Source of the DNA: Fen-1364 sp049515135
GTDB taxonomy: Bacteria > Spirochaetota > Spirochaetia > SZUA-6 > Fen-1364
Length of the DNA stretch: 64,000 nt
Reading direction: 5' to 3'
NCBI GenBank assembly: GCA_049515135.1
Contig: JBEKUJ010000002.1
Coordinates: 186,001 to 250,000, forward strand
Shown: piece by piece, positions 16,213-23,911 of the stretch
How positions within the stretch are numbered: position 1 is the stretch's first letter
Layout of the letters: each line of letters begins with the position of its first letter
Made by a program: the position numbers and the translations under genes
Notes under the pieces: model-generated
Database searches by the model: none
The model's input: the letters and a program-made list of their open reading frames with translations, nothing else
Told to the model about the DNA's origin: nothing

Positions 16213-17463
16213 TCACTTTTTCATTTTCTTCATCCAGTCGTCAAGCCTTCTTTCCAGGGATTGATCCTCCGTTGCGGAGGCGGTCCGGCGAATCCAGGGC
16301 AGGATGACCTGATCACGCACCGCCAGCCAGTTGTCGGGGAGCGTCTCGGGGAAAGTCAGGAAGCTCTCAGTGGGAATATGGCCAAGGAGAAAGGGGTATC
16401 TTTGGGGCAGTTCCCGCTCGTTGATGCTCTTGAAGGCGGAAAAACCGTCGGTCACGCCGAAAACTCCGATCCTTTTTGACTGATTGACATCGAGAAGCGT
16501 CCGCTGGACGGAGGGGCTGCAGAACCACTCGAGGAAAGCCTGTGCGCCCCTCTTGTTCCGCGAGGACTTCAGGACGCCGGCAAGCAGCACATCCGGCCGG
16601 ACAGGAATGGAGTTTCCCTGCGACAACCAGCGGAAGTCGAGGTCTCTTCGCTTCTCCTCAGGGAGAGCAAAGTAGTCCGTGAAGGATCGAAGCGCGAAGA
16701 GTATCCTCTTTCCGGTCAGGAGCTTGTACCAGGGTTGAACACGGTATCTTGCGGAGAATGCCTCGTCTGCCGAGGCTCCGCCGTTTACTTCGGCAAGCCA
16801 TGCCTGGGCGAAGTCAACGGTCTTGGAGAGACCTTCCTGGTCCCAGGCCGGAAGCCCGTTCCTGCCGGGTCGAAACCGGGCGCCGAAGAGAAGCTCCGCA
16901 GCGTCAAAGAAATCCGCGTTCCAGAAAGGGGAAAAACCCATTGCATCGAAGCCGCCTGATTTCACCGGTTTGTTGAAGCCCCGCGAGAGGCTGCGAAGGG
17001 TATCCAGGGGAATAAACATGCTGGAAAGCTCGGCCTGCATACCCGGTTTGAAAAACACCACGGCAGGCAGGCTGAATGAGATCGGAACCAGAACGGGCCG
17101 GTTGTCACGGGAGCTCATGGCGACCAGACCTGCGTAGAACCATGACGGATCGATCCTCCCCGGCTTCACGATGTCTCCCAGGGAGTCGAACCGGTCCAGC
17201 ACGGCCGGGCTGGAAAGCCATTCACCGACAACAAGATCGCCCTGGATTCCGTCCAGCACCGACTGGAAAGGGGTTTCGTGGTATGAGAGCTCGACCCTGA
17301 CGTCGGACTGGAGGGCATTGAAGCGATCAACGTAGGCGGCCATCTCCGCCCTGTCGGTGATCATCCTGACGCTCGGTTCGGGAATAAGGCCGCACCCGGT
17401 GAGCCAAATGCACAGCGCCGCGATGAGAAGCGACAATCGACGGGTCTGACGCAGTGTGTCCAT
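16213..17463 (-). CDS. Extracellular solute-binding-like lipoprotein
   Basis: A 416-residue lipoprotein with signal peptide and lipobox Leu-Thr-Gly-Cys-Gly at Cys24. The mature part resembles bacterial family 1 (sugar) solute-binding proteins: an early Phe-Asn-Ala-Leu segment, Val-Glu-Leu-Ser-Tyr, Phe-Lys-Pro-Gly and a late Ala-Phe-Leu-Glu-Trp-Phe segment typical of this fold. It sits upstream of a sugar-transporter ATPase gene on the same strand, so the two may work together, but permease genes are absent. The start has no Shine-Dalgarno; its promoter ends eight bases before the ATG. Confidence 0.75.
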   Translation of the reverse strand: MDTLRQTRRLSLLIAALCIWLTGCGLIPEPSVRMITDRAEMAAYVDRFNALQSDVRVELSYHETPFQSVLDGIQGDLVVGEWLSSPAVLDRFDSLGDIVKPGRIDPSWFYAGLVAMSSRDNRPVLVPISFSLPAVVFFKPGMQAELSSMFIPLDTLRSLSRGFNKPVKSGGFDAMGFSPFWNADFFDAAELLFGARFRPGRNGLPAWDQEGLSKTVDFAQAWLAEVNGGASADEAFSARYRVQPWYKLLTGKRILFALRSFTDYFALPEEKRRDLDFRWLSQGNSIPVRPDVLLAGVLKSSRNKRGAQAFLEWFCSPSVQRTLLDVNQSKRIGVFGVTDGFSAFKSINERELPQRYPFLLGHIPTESFLTFPETLPDNWLAVRDQVILPWIRRTASATEDQSLERRLDDWMKKMKK

Positions 17464-17471
17464 GCGGCAAA

Positions 17472-17500
17472 ACTGTAGGGACGGGAGCCGGCATTGTCAA
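17472..17500 (-). promoter_or_regulatory. Sigma-70-type promoter, solute-binding-like lipoprotein gene (leaderless layout)
   Basis: Minus strand TTGACA (17500-17495), 17 bases, TACAGT (17477-17472), then eight bases to the ATG. Confidence 0.65.
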
Positions 17501-17523
17501 CACGCGCCATCCTCTGCTACCAT
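17494..17523 (+). promoter_or_regulatory. Sigma-70-type promoter, radical-SAM gene
   Basis: TTGTCA (17494-17499), 18 bases, TACCAT (17518-17523). The -35 box is shared with the divergent promoter. Confidence 0.5.
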
Positions 17524-17540
17524 GCGTCCGGGATTCTTTC

Positions 17541-18542
17541 GTGGTCGAACCTCCGTACCTCACCTATTCCCGCTACCTGCGCCAGCGCCATGGCGGTACC
17601 GTGTACCGCGTAGCAGTCGATGCAGGCTTCTCGTGTCCCAACAGGAAAGGCGGCCGCTCTTCCGGCGGCTGCACCTACTGCGCGGTCGAGGGCTCCCGGG
17701 CACCCTATCTGAATGTCTGCGGCGCCGCGGTTCCTGGCTGCCGCGGCCAGGGAGCGCCCGGCAGCAGGGAAAGCCTTGCATCGCAGGTCCAGGCCGGGAT
17801 CGCGTTCCTGCGAAGGCGCTACGCGCCGGAGGGGTTCATTCTTTTCTTCCAGGCATACTCCAACACGAATGCCCCAGTGGCGGAGCTGGCGCGGGTCTAC
17901 GACGCCGGGCTCTCCCTGGCCCCGTTCTGCGGATTGAATGTGGCAACCCGCCCCGACTGCCTCGACGAGGAAAAGGCCCGGCTCCTGGCCTCCTACCGCG
18001 AGCGCGGGCTGGAGGTCTGGGTGGAGCTGGGGCTTCAGACCGCCAACGATGCGACGCTTCGTCTGATCAGGCGAGGCCACACATCGGAGGACTTCCTGCG
18101 CGCCTTCCGGATGCTGAAGGACAACGGGCTGAAAGTGGGCGTGCACCTCATCTTCGGCCTGCCGGGGGAGGATTGGTCGGATATCATGAGAACGGTGGAG
18201 TTTGTCGCCCGGCTGGCGCCCCACGGGGTCAAGATCCACAATCTCCTGATCCCAAAGGACACTCTTCTTGCCAGAGAGTTCCTCATGGGTGAAGTGGCGG
18301 CCCCGGCGCCCCAGCGCCACCTCGAATACACTCTGTCAGCCATCGAGAGGCTTCCCGCGGACACTGTCATCATGCGAGTCACGTGTGACGCCCTGCCGCG
18401 AGACGTGGTGAGTCCGCGGACTTTCTGGTCCAAGGGGGACTTCACCTCCAGTCTGATCCAGCAGATGCGCATTCGCGGAGCCCTGCAGGGGCGGCTTTTT
18501 TCTGCAGCGCGCGGCGAGGAGCAGCATTCCCTCGTCCCTTGA
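17541..18542 (+). CDS. Radical SAM protein, YhcC/TIGR01212-type
   Basis: The radical-SAM cluster motif is Cys-x12-Cys-x2-Cys (Cys-Pro-Asn-Arg, then Gly-Gly-Cys-Thr-Tyr-Cys), the spacing typical of the TIGR01212/YhcC family rather than the usual CxxxCxxC. Family-like segments such as Ser-Asn-Thr-Asn-Ala-Pro, Glu-Leu-Gly-Leu-Gln-Thr and His-Leu-Ile-Phe-Gly-Leu-Pro-Gly-Glu follow. I place the start at GTG 17541 (333 residues), since the longer frame begins inside the divergent lipoprotein gene and across the promoter; this start is uncertain. The biochemical role is not established; relatives have been linked to tRNA modification or anaerobic metabolism. Confidence 0.82.
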   Translation: MVEPPYLTYSRYLRQRHGGTVYRVAVDAGFSCPNRKGGRSSGGCTYCAVEGSRAPYLNVCGAAVPGCRGQGAPGSRESLASQVQAGIAFLRRRYAPEGFILFFQAYSNTNAPVAELARVYDAGLSLAPFCGLNVATRPDCLDEEKARLLASYRERGLEVWVELGLQTANDATLRLIRRGHTSEDFLRAFRMLKDNGLKVGVHLIFGLPGEDWSDIMRTVEFVARLAPHGVKIHNLLIPKDTLLAREFLMGEVAAPAPQRHLEYTLSAIERLPADTVIMRVTCDALPRDVVSPRTFWSKGDFTSSLIQQMRIRGALQGRLFSAARGEEQHSLVP

Positions 18543-18567
18543 CCTCGTTCCACCCATCAGCTACCCT
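18539..18567 (+). promoter_or_regulatory. Possible promoter, small hypothetical gene
   Basis: TTGACC (18539-18544), 17 bases, TACCCT (18562-18567), overlapping the stop of the radical-SAM gene. AGAGGG follows before the GTG at 18589. Confidence 0.4.
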
Positions 18568-18588
18568 TGAAAACCAGAGGGCCGGCGC

Positions 18589-19068
18589 GTGAATATCAAG
18601 GATCCTGAGATTTTCAAGATCATCGAGCGGATCGGGGATCATTACCAGAACAACATTTCCAACAGGTTCATCCGCAAGGTGCTGGTGGTGCTCGACCTTC
18701 CGCAGTCGGAATGGGATCGCCTGGACAGCCTTACCACGAAATCCGAATACTACAAGAACCAGGGTTTCCAGTTCGAGGAGCTCTACGAGATGGTGATCGC
18801 GGCGGCTCACTTCATCTATCAGGCCCGGACAAAGATGCTCCCCAATCTCAAGAACATCATCGCCCAGGGAGGCACGGACGCCGACAGGGTGCTCAGGGAG
18901 ATGGCAGCGCAGAACTTCCCCCTTAACCTGGGGGTCCTTTCGGACCAGATCAACGAGCTGTATCTGAAGACCACGAGCCTCGACAGGGAGGCTCATGACA
19001 AGAAGCGCCCTGTTTACGAACGAATACCCGAGCTGAAGGACATCGGCAGGTTCCTGGTTAACGCGTAG
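18589..19068 (+). CDS. Conserved-looking hypothetical cytosolic protein
   Basis: A 159-residue protein from a GTG start preceded by AGAGGG at six bases. It is mostly helical and charged, without signal peptide, membrane segment or cysteine motif. It opens with Asp-Pro-Glu-Ile-Phe-Lys-Ile-Ile-Glu-Arg-Ile-Gly and contains Phe-Gln-Phe-Glu-Glu-Leu-Tyr-Glu-Met. I do not recognise the family. Its codon use resembles its neighbours, so it is a real gene. The stop codon is the first base of a 53-base tandem repeat. Confidence 0.65.
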   Translation: MNIKDPEIFKIIERIGDHYQNNISNRFIRKVLVVLDLPQSEWDRLDSLTTKSEYYKNQGFQFEELYEMVIAAAHFIYQARTKMLPNLKNIIAQGGTDADRVLREMAAQNFPLNLGVLSDQINELYLKTTSLDREAHDKKRPVYERIPELKDIGRFLVNA

Positions 19069-19186
19069 CCAGGGACGGCGAGGGCGAGCGAGGCCAGGGA
19101 TGGCCGAAAGCGAGCCCATGGCCAGGGACGGCGAGGGCGAGCGAGGCCAGGGATAGCCGAAAACGAGCCCATGGCCAGGGACGGCG
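19068..19186. repeat. 53-bp tandem direct repeat, 2.25 copies
   Basis: Copies at 19068-19120 and 19121-19173 differ at only two positions; a third partial copy covers 19174-19186. Each unit holds GCCAGGGACGGC and the near-repeat GGCCAGGGATGGCC. The region to 19220 continues with GTACTCGC twice. No coding potential is evident and 53 is not a multiple of three. Confidence 0.85.
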
Positions 19187-19220
19187 TACTCGCCGAACGC
19201 GTACTCGCGTATGGCGCTGC

Positions 19221-20510
19221 CTAAAGCACTCTTTCCGCAGTTTTGAAAATCACTTCGAACACTTCCTCCAGCTTGTCCAGGTCCAGCTGCGAGAATGCCA
19301 CCCGGAGGCACCGTTCGTTCACGGCAATAGTCCCTACCCCTTCTTCCATGAGGAGCGCCTTGCGAAGCGTCTCTGCATCCCCGCTGTTCAGGCGGAAGCT
19401 CATGAAATAGCCGGAGTTGAAGGGAAACGGCTGTATCGCCTTGCTGGAGCGCCGCGAAAGTATGGACTTCACTTTTGCATATCGCTGGCGAAGAAGCGTC
19501 GCAGCCTCATCCTTTTCCCGCTGCCGGGCAGGGTTTTCGATTGCGCGCAGGATCAGGTTCTGCGCAAGGACGCTGGAGTTGGAGACAGTCGAGCGGACAG
19601 CGCCCATGAGCTTGCTGATGAGGGCGTCGTAATGCTCCTGCGCAAGCCCTTTTGACCCGAGGCTGATGAATGCCGTGCGGAAGCCCCAGGTGAGGTCCTC
19701 TTTGGTCGAACCATCCACCTTTGCGGCCAGCACGTTCTGATGCACGCCGCACAGCCGGGCAAAGAGGGACTGCGGGTAGACATCCGGCTCGTAGAAGAGC
19801 CCGAAATACGCATCGTCCGTGATGACCAGACATTGCGTCCCTGAATCAGCCACGTTCGCAATGGTAGAGACGACGCCGGTGGCCTCGTCACGGGTGAGCG
19901 AATAACCGGTCGGGTTGTTGGGGAAGTTCAGAAGGAGAAGGACCTTCCCTCTCCCCGCAGCGGCGCGGAGCGCAGTGCGCAGGCCATCAACATTGAATCC
20001 ACCCCTGTCGGAATAAAAAGGGAAAGTCATGACATTCGTCTCGCGCCGGGTCTCGAAAATCAGCGGGTAGTTGTCCCAGTACAGATCCGGCAGCACCAGA
20101 GTGTCTCCCGGCCCGGCGAACAGGTCCGCCAGGGTGGAAATGCCCGCGGTAAGCCCAGGTACGACGAGAGGGAGGGAGAAAAGGGTATTCCCGATATCCG
20201 GGTTTTTCTGGATTATCTCCTTTTTCCACAATTCCCTCAGCTTCTCGATCCCCTGCGTGGGTGCATAAGGGAATATCTCCTCAGGGTCCAAGTCCGGAAT
20301 AAGCGAACGGATTGCAGGAAGGTAGACAGGCTTCCCCTCCCGCAAGGCCATTCCAATGGTGGCATTCGCGCGCGTGGCATGCTTCTTCGCCTCAGCTGAC
20401 TGGGCGACGATTCCCCGAGGGAAATAGAGACGCCTTCCCAGGTCAGAAAGCAGGTTGCCAGCCACGCTTCCTTCAAGGACCGCGTTCAACTCCTGCGCCA
20501 GAGGGTTCAT
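19221..20510 (-). CDS. Class I/II aminotransferase (PLP, fold type I)
   Basis: A 429-residue protein from ATG 20510. Landmarks are a Tyr-Ala-Pro-Thr-Gln-Gly substrate segment, Asn-Phe-Pro-Asn-Asn-Pro-Thr-Gly (PLP-anchoring Asn), Ile-Thr-Asp-Asp-Ala-Tyr (PLP-nitrogen Asp), Asp-Gly-Ser-Thr-Lys with the Schiff-base lysine, Gly-Phe-Arg phosphate Arg, and a C-terminal Leu-Arg-Val-Ala-Phe-Ser carboxylate-binding Arg. The pattern fits aspartate or aromatic amino-acid aminotransferases; the substrate is not fixed. Its promoter (TTGACA, 18 bases, TATAAA) ends six bases before the ATG and no Shine-Dalgarno is present. It is divergent from the sigma-54 activator. Confidence 0.85.
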   Translation of the reverse strand: MNPLAQELNAVLEGSVAGNLLSDLGRRLYFPRGIVAQSAEAKKHATRANATIGMALREGKPVYLPAIRSLIPDLDPEEIFPYAPTQGIEKLRELWKKEIIQKNPDIGNTLFSLPLVVPGLTAGISTLADLFAGPGDTLVLPDLYWDNYPLIFETRRETNVMTFPFYSDRGGFNVDGLRTALRAAAGRGKVLLLLNFPNNPTGYSLTRDEATGVVSTIANVADSGTQCLVITDDAYFGLFYEPDVYPQSLFARLCGVHQNVLAAKVDGSTKEDLTWGFRTAFISLGSKGLAQEHYDALISKLMGAVRSTVSNSSVLAQNLILRAIENPARQREKDEAATLLRQRYAKVKSILSRRSSKAIQPFPFNSGYFMSFRLNSGDAETLRKALLMEEGVGTIAVNERCLRVAFSQLDLDKLEEVFEVIFKTAERVL

Positions 20511-20516
20511 GAACGA

Positions 20517-20546
20517 TTTATACGGGAGTGGCGCGTCCGTTGTCAA
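20517..20546 (-). promoter_or_regulatory. Strong sigma-70-type promoter, aminotransferase gene (leaderless layout)
   Basis: Minus strand TTGACA (20546-20541), 18 bases, TATAAA (20522-20517), six bases (TCGTTC), ATG. Confidence 0.7.
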
Positions 20547-20564
20547 CGCTGCATACCGGGGGAG

Positions 20565-20593
20565 TTGACGCCCATGGGAAAGAGCACTACATT
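20565..20593 (+). promoter_or_regulatory. Sigma-70-type promoter, sigma-54 activator gene
   Basis: TTGACG (20565-20570), 17 bases, TACATT (20588-20593). It leaves a leader of ~50 bases ending in AAGGAGAAGAA before the ATG at 20651. Confidence 0.6.
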
Positions 20594-20650
20594 TCCGTAT
20601 CTTTTTAGGCAAGGTAGCTACAATTCCGTAGGTTCCGGCAAGGAGAAGAA

Positions 20651-22213
20651 ATGTCTGGAGAGAAAAGGCGCCTTGTGGAGGTGGACGGAGGGCCGGGAGA
20701 GCTCTCCCTGCTTTTCGAGATCAGTCAGATCCTCGACTCGAGCCTTGACCTGCGCACCGTGGTGGAGCCCGTGCTGGAGGCGCTCACCCGGTCCCTTGGG
20801 ATGAAGTTCGCCACTTTGACGCTCCTGAACAGGCAGACGGGAGAGATCGCAATCGAGTCCGCGTATGGCCTGTCGGCCACCCAGAAACGGAAGGGCAGAT
20901 ACAAGCTGGGTGAGGGCATCACCGGCACCGTCATCCAGACCGGCAAGGCGTCCATTGTCCCGAAGATATCCGAGGAGCCGCAGTTCCTGGACCGCACGGG
21001 CGCGCGGCGGGCCCGTGACGGGGAAGACCTGTCGTTCATCTGCGTGCCCATAAAGATGGGCAGGGAAGTTGTGGGGGCCCTGAGCGCCGACAGGCCCGTG
21101 GCTGCCGTTTCCTACCTCCAGGAAGAAGCGAGGATCCTCTCCATCATCGCGTCCCTGATAGCGCAGGCGGTGCGGCTGCGCCAGTCCGCGCAGGAGGAGA
21201 GAGAACGGCTCATGGAGGAGAACCTGCGCCTGCAGGACGAGCTGAAGGACAGGTATCGGCCGTCGAACATCATCGGCAATTCGAAGGCAATGCAGAGCGT
21301 CTACCAGCTCATCGGGCAGGTATCCTCAAGCGACACCACGGTGCTTCTGCGCGGGGAAAGCGGGACCGGAAAAGAGCTGGTAGCCCACGCAATCCATTAT
21401 GCCAGCCGGCGGGCGCCCCGGCCGTTCGTCAAGGTAAATTGCGCCGCTTTACCCGAAGGAGTGATCGAAAGCGAGCTCTTTGGGCACGAAAAGGGGGCTT
21501 TCACCGGCGCGGTTGCGGCCCGCAAGGGCCGGTTCGAGCTGGCCCAGGGAGGAACTCTTTTCCTTGACGAAATCGGGGACCTGTCACCGGCCATGCAGAT
21601 CAAGCTCCTGCGGGTCCTGCAGGAGAGAGAGTTCGAGCGCGTGGGAGGGACGCTGACCATCAAGGCGGATGTCCGTCTGATTGCCGCCACAAACAGGGAC
21701 CTGGAAAAGCTCATTGAAACCGAGCAGTTCCGACAGGATCTCTACTACAGGCTGAACGTGTTCCCCATCCACATTCCGCCCCTTCGCGAGCGAAGGACGG
21801 ACATCCTTCTCCTGGCAGACTATTTCGTGGAACGCTACAGCAGGCAGAACCACAAGAACGTCATCCGCATCTCCACCCCCGCCATCGACATGCTGATGGC
21901 ATACCACTGGCCGGGCAATGTCCGAGAGCTGGAGAACTGTATAGAGAGAGCGGTTCTCCTCAGTGATGATGAGGTGATCCATGGACATCATCTCCCGCCT
22001 TCGCTGCAGACCGCGGAATCCAGTGGCACAGTCCCCCGAGGCACCCTTGCGACCGCGCTGGAGACCGTCGAAAAAGAGCTGCTGATGGAAGCCCTGAAGT
22101 CGTCGCGAGGCAACATGGCATCGGCTGCCGCTTCTCTGGGAATCACGGAGCGGATCATGGGTTTGCGGGTGCACAGGTATCAGATCGATCCGAAGAGGTT
22201 CAAGAGTCCGTAG
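20651..22213 (+). CDS. NifA-type sigma-54-dependent transcriptional activator (GAF, AAA+, HTH)
   Basis: A 520-residue enhancer-binding protein. Residues ~18-178 form a GAF sensor domain; there is no receiver domain, so this is NifA-like rather than NtrC-like. The AAA+ domain has Walker A Gly-Glu-Ser-Gly-Thr-Gly-Lys-Glu (235-242), the sigma-54-contacting Gly-Ala-Phe-Thr-Gly-Ala (282-287) and Walker B Leu-Phe-Leu-Asp-Glu-Ile (303-308). The C-terminus has a Fis-type HTH with Thr-Glu-Arg-Ile-Met-Gly-Leu-Arg. It lies immediately upstream of a sigma-54 promoter driving amtB-PII, which is its probable target. No nitrogenase genes are in the window, so general ammonium control is as likely as nitrogen fixation. 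Confidence 0.9.
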   Translation: MSGEKRRLVEVDGGPGELSLLFEISQILDSSLDLRTVVEPVLEALTRSLGMKFATLTLLNRQTGEIAIESAYGLSATQKRKGRYKLGEGITGTVIQTGKASIVPKISEEPQFLDRTGARRARDGEDLSFICVPIKMGREVVGALSADRPVAAVSYLQEEARILSIIASLIAQAVRLRQSAQEERERLMEENLRLQDELKDRYRPSNIIGNSKAMQSVYQLIGQVSSSDTTVLLRGESGTGKELVAHAIHYASRRAPRPFVKVNCAALPEGVIESELFGHEKGAFTGAVAARKGRFELAQGGTLFLDEIGDLSPAMQIKLLRVLQEREFERVGGTLTIKADVRLIAATNRDLEKLIETEQFRQDLYYRLNVFPIHIPPLRERRTDILLLADYFVERYSRQNHKNVIRISTPAIDMLMAYHWPGNVRELENCIERAVLLSDDEVIHGHHLPPSLQTAESSGTVPRGTLATALETVEKELLMEALKSSRGNMASAAASLGITERIMGLRVHRYQIDPKRFKSP

Positions 22214-22239
22214 AAGGCGACCCATAGCTGGACCGAAGC

Positions 22240-22254
22240 CCAAGCCAGGCTTGG
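22240..22254. promoter_or_regulatory. Palindrome overlapping the -24 element of the amtB promoter
   Basis: CCAAGCC A GGCTTGG, perfect 7-base arms. The right arm covers the first four bases (TTGG) of the -24 box. Confidence 0.4.
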
Positions 22255-22267
22255 CACGATAATTGCT
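22251..22267 (+). promoter_or_regulatory. Sigma-54 (-24/-12) promoter, amtB-PII operon
   Basis: TTGGCACG, four bases, TTGCT. This matches the sigma-54 consensus completely, including the invariant GG and GC doublets at the correct 10-base interval. Transcription should begin near 22278, 30 bases before the amtB ATG. Confidence 0.88.
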
Positions 22268-22306
22268 AAACTTACTGCATCAATTCTTCAAATAGAGGAG
22301 GATTCG

Positions 22307-23545
22307 ATGCAGTCTACAATTAACTCCGGCGACACAGCGTGGGTCCTGGCGTCCACTGCTCTGGTGCTGCTCATGACAGCACCGGGACTCGCACTGTTCT
22401 ACGGCGGCCTCGTCCGGCGAAAAAACGTCCTGTCCACCATGATGCAATCGTTCTTCATCCTGTGTCTCATCAGCGTCCAGTGGCTCCTATGGGGCTATAG
22501 CATCGCTTTCGGCCCCGACGTCGGACACCTGTTCGGGAACCTGTCCTGGTTCGCCCTCAAGGGGGTTGGGCTCACCCCGAACCCCGACTATGCGCCGACC
22601 ATCCCTCACCAGCTCTACATGGTCTTCCAGATGATGTTCGCCGTCATTACCCCGGCCCTCATCACCGGTGCATATGCGGAGAGGATCAAGTTCTCCACTT
22701 TCGTGGTGTTCACGCTGGCGTGGGCGACCCTGGTCTATGATCCCATTGCTCACTGGGTCTGGGCCAAGGATGGATGGCTGCACAACCTCGGCGCTCTAGA
22801 CTTCGCCGGAGGAACGGTTGTCCACATGTCATCAGGGTTCTCCGCTCTGGTGGTCGCGTTGATCATGGGGAGAAGGAGCGGCTACCCGCGCATCACCCCG
22901 CCGCCGCACAACATGACCTACACCCTGGTTGGAGCGGCCCTCCTGTGGTTCGGCTGGTTCGGCTTCAACGCCGGAAGCGCGGTTGCGGCCAACGGGCAGG
23001 CTGTGTCCGCCTTCATCAACACCAACACAGCCACTGCTGCGGCGGCAATCGGCTGGGTGATCATCGACTGGCTGCTCAACAAGAAGCCCACCGTGCTGGG
23101 AGCGGCAACCGGTGCCGTGGCGGGGCTGGTTGCCATCACCCCTGCCTCGGGCTTCGTCTCCCCGGTCTCCTCGATCTTCATCGGGCTCATCGTGGCGGTG
23201 GTGTGCTACATAGCCGTCGCGGTGGTCAAGCAGAAGCTGGCGTATGACGATTCCCTGGATGCCTTCGGCGTTCACGGGGTGGGAGGCACTGTTGGCGCGC
23301 TCACGACGGGCCTGTTCGCAGAGAAGGCCATCGGAGGAACGGACGGCCTGTTCTTCGGCAACCCCCATCAGTTTGTCGTCAACGCAATCGCCGCGGGAGC
23401 GACCATCGTCTATGCCGTCGTGGCCACCTTCATCATCGCCAAGGTGCTGGACCTGATCATGGGGCTGCGGGTCAAGGAGCAGGACGAGCAGATCGGGCTG
23501 GACAACACGCAGCATAAAGAAAGCGCGTACACTCTCATTGATTGA
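22307..23545 (+). CDS. amtB: Ammonium transporter
   Basis: A 412-residue Amt/Rh-family channel that conducts ammonium across the inner membrane. It has about eleven membrane helices and a short cytoplasmic tail. The twin pore histidines are visible in Gly-Gly-Thr-Val-Val-His-Met-Ser-Ser-Gly and Asp-Ala-Phe-Gly-Val-His-Gly-Val-Gly-Gly. A Leu-Phe-Tyr-Gly-Gly-Leu-Val-Arg segment typical of the first helices is present. AGAGGAGG precedes the ATG. It shares a transcript with the PII gene 18 bases downstream, the classic pairing in which PII plugs the channel when ammonium is plentiful. Confidence 0.95.
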   Translation: MQSTINSGDTAWVLASTALVLLMTAPGLALFYGGLVRRKNVLSTMMQSFFILCLISVQWLLWGYSIAFGPDVGHLFGNLSWFALKGVGLTPNPDYAPTIPHQLYMVFQMMFAVITPALITGAYAERIKFSTFVVFTLAWATLVYDPIAHWVWAKDGWLHNLGALDFAGGTVVHMSSGFSALVVALIMGRRSGYPRITPPPHNMTYTLVGAALLWFGWFGFNAGSAVAANGQAVSAFINTNTATAAAAIGWVIIDWLLNKKPTVLGAATGAVAGLVAITPASGFVSPVSSIFIGLIVAVVCYIAVAVVKQKLAYDDSLDAFGVHGVGGTVGALTTGLFAEKAIGGTDGLFFGNPHQFVVNAIAAGATIVYAVVATFIIAKVLDLIMGLRVKEQDEQIGLDNTQHKESAYTLID

Positions 23546-23563
23546 CATGGAGGAAGAGCAACA

Positions 23564-23905
23564 ATGAAACTCATCATAGCAATCATCCAGCCGCACAGGC
23601 TCGACGAGGTGCTCCAGGAGCTGGACAAGAAAGAGGTCTATCTCAAGACGGTGACAAACGTGCTGGGCTGCGGCCGGCAGAAGGGAGTCACCGAGGTGTA
23701 CCGAGGGGTCAAGGAGGCCGGCAACCTGCTGAAAAAGGTCCGCCTTGAGATCGCGGTGAACGACAACTATGTCAAGCCGACCGTGGATGCCATTGTGAAG
23801 GGCGCGCGCACGGGGAACATCGGCGACGGTAAGATTTTCGTGCTTCCCCTGGAGGACTGCATCCGCATCAGGAGCGGCGAAACGGGAAAGGTCGCCATCG
23901 GGTAG
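23564..23905 (+). CDS. PII nitrogen-signalling protein lacking Tyr51
   Basis: A 113-residue trimer-forming PII protein. Gly-Arg-Gln-Lys-Gly (37-41) with Gln39, Lys58, Gly-Asp-Gly-Lys (87-90), Arg101 and Arg103 are conserved, so ATP/ADP and 2-oxoglutarate binding should be intact. The T-loop reads Tyr-Arg-Gly-Val-Lys-Glu-Ala-Gly (46-53). Residue 51, the uridylylated Tyr of GlnB/GlnK, is Glu here, while Tyr46 is kept. Control by GlnD-type uridylylation is therefore not expected at the usual site. It is co-transcribed with amtB, which it presumably gates. Confidence 0.92.
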   Translation: MKLIIAIIQPHRLDEVLQELDKKEVYLKTVTNVLGCGRQKGVTEVYRGVKEAGNLLKKVRLEIAVNDNYVKPTVDAIVKGARTGNIGDGKIFVLPLEDCIRIRSGETGKVAIG

Positions 23906-23911
23906 CCGGGT

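Noticed and set aside
17454..17540. Longer start for the radical-SAM gene
   Set aside because: It begins inside the divergent lipoprotein gene and crosses both predicted promoters; the extra residues are not family-like.
19068..19186. CRISPR-like array
   Set aside because: The repeats are directly tandem with no unique spacers, there are barely more than two copies, and no cas genes are near.
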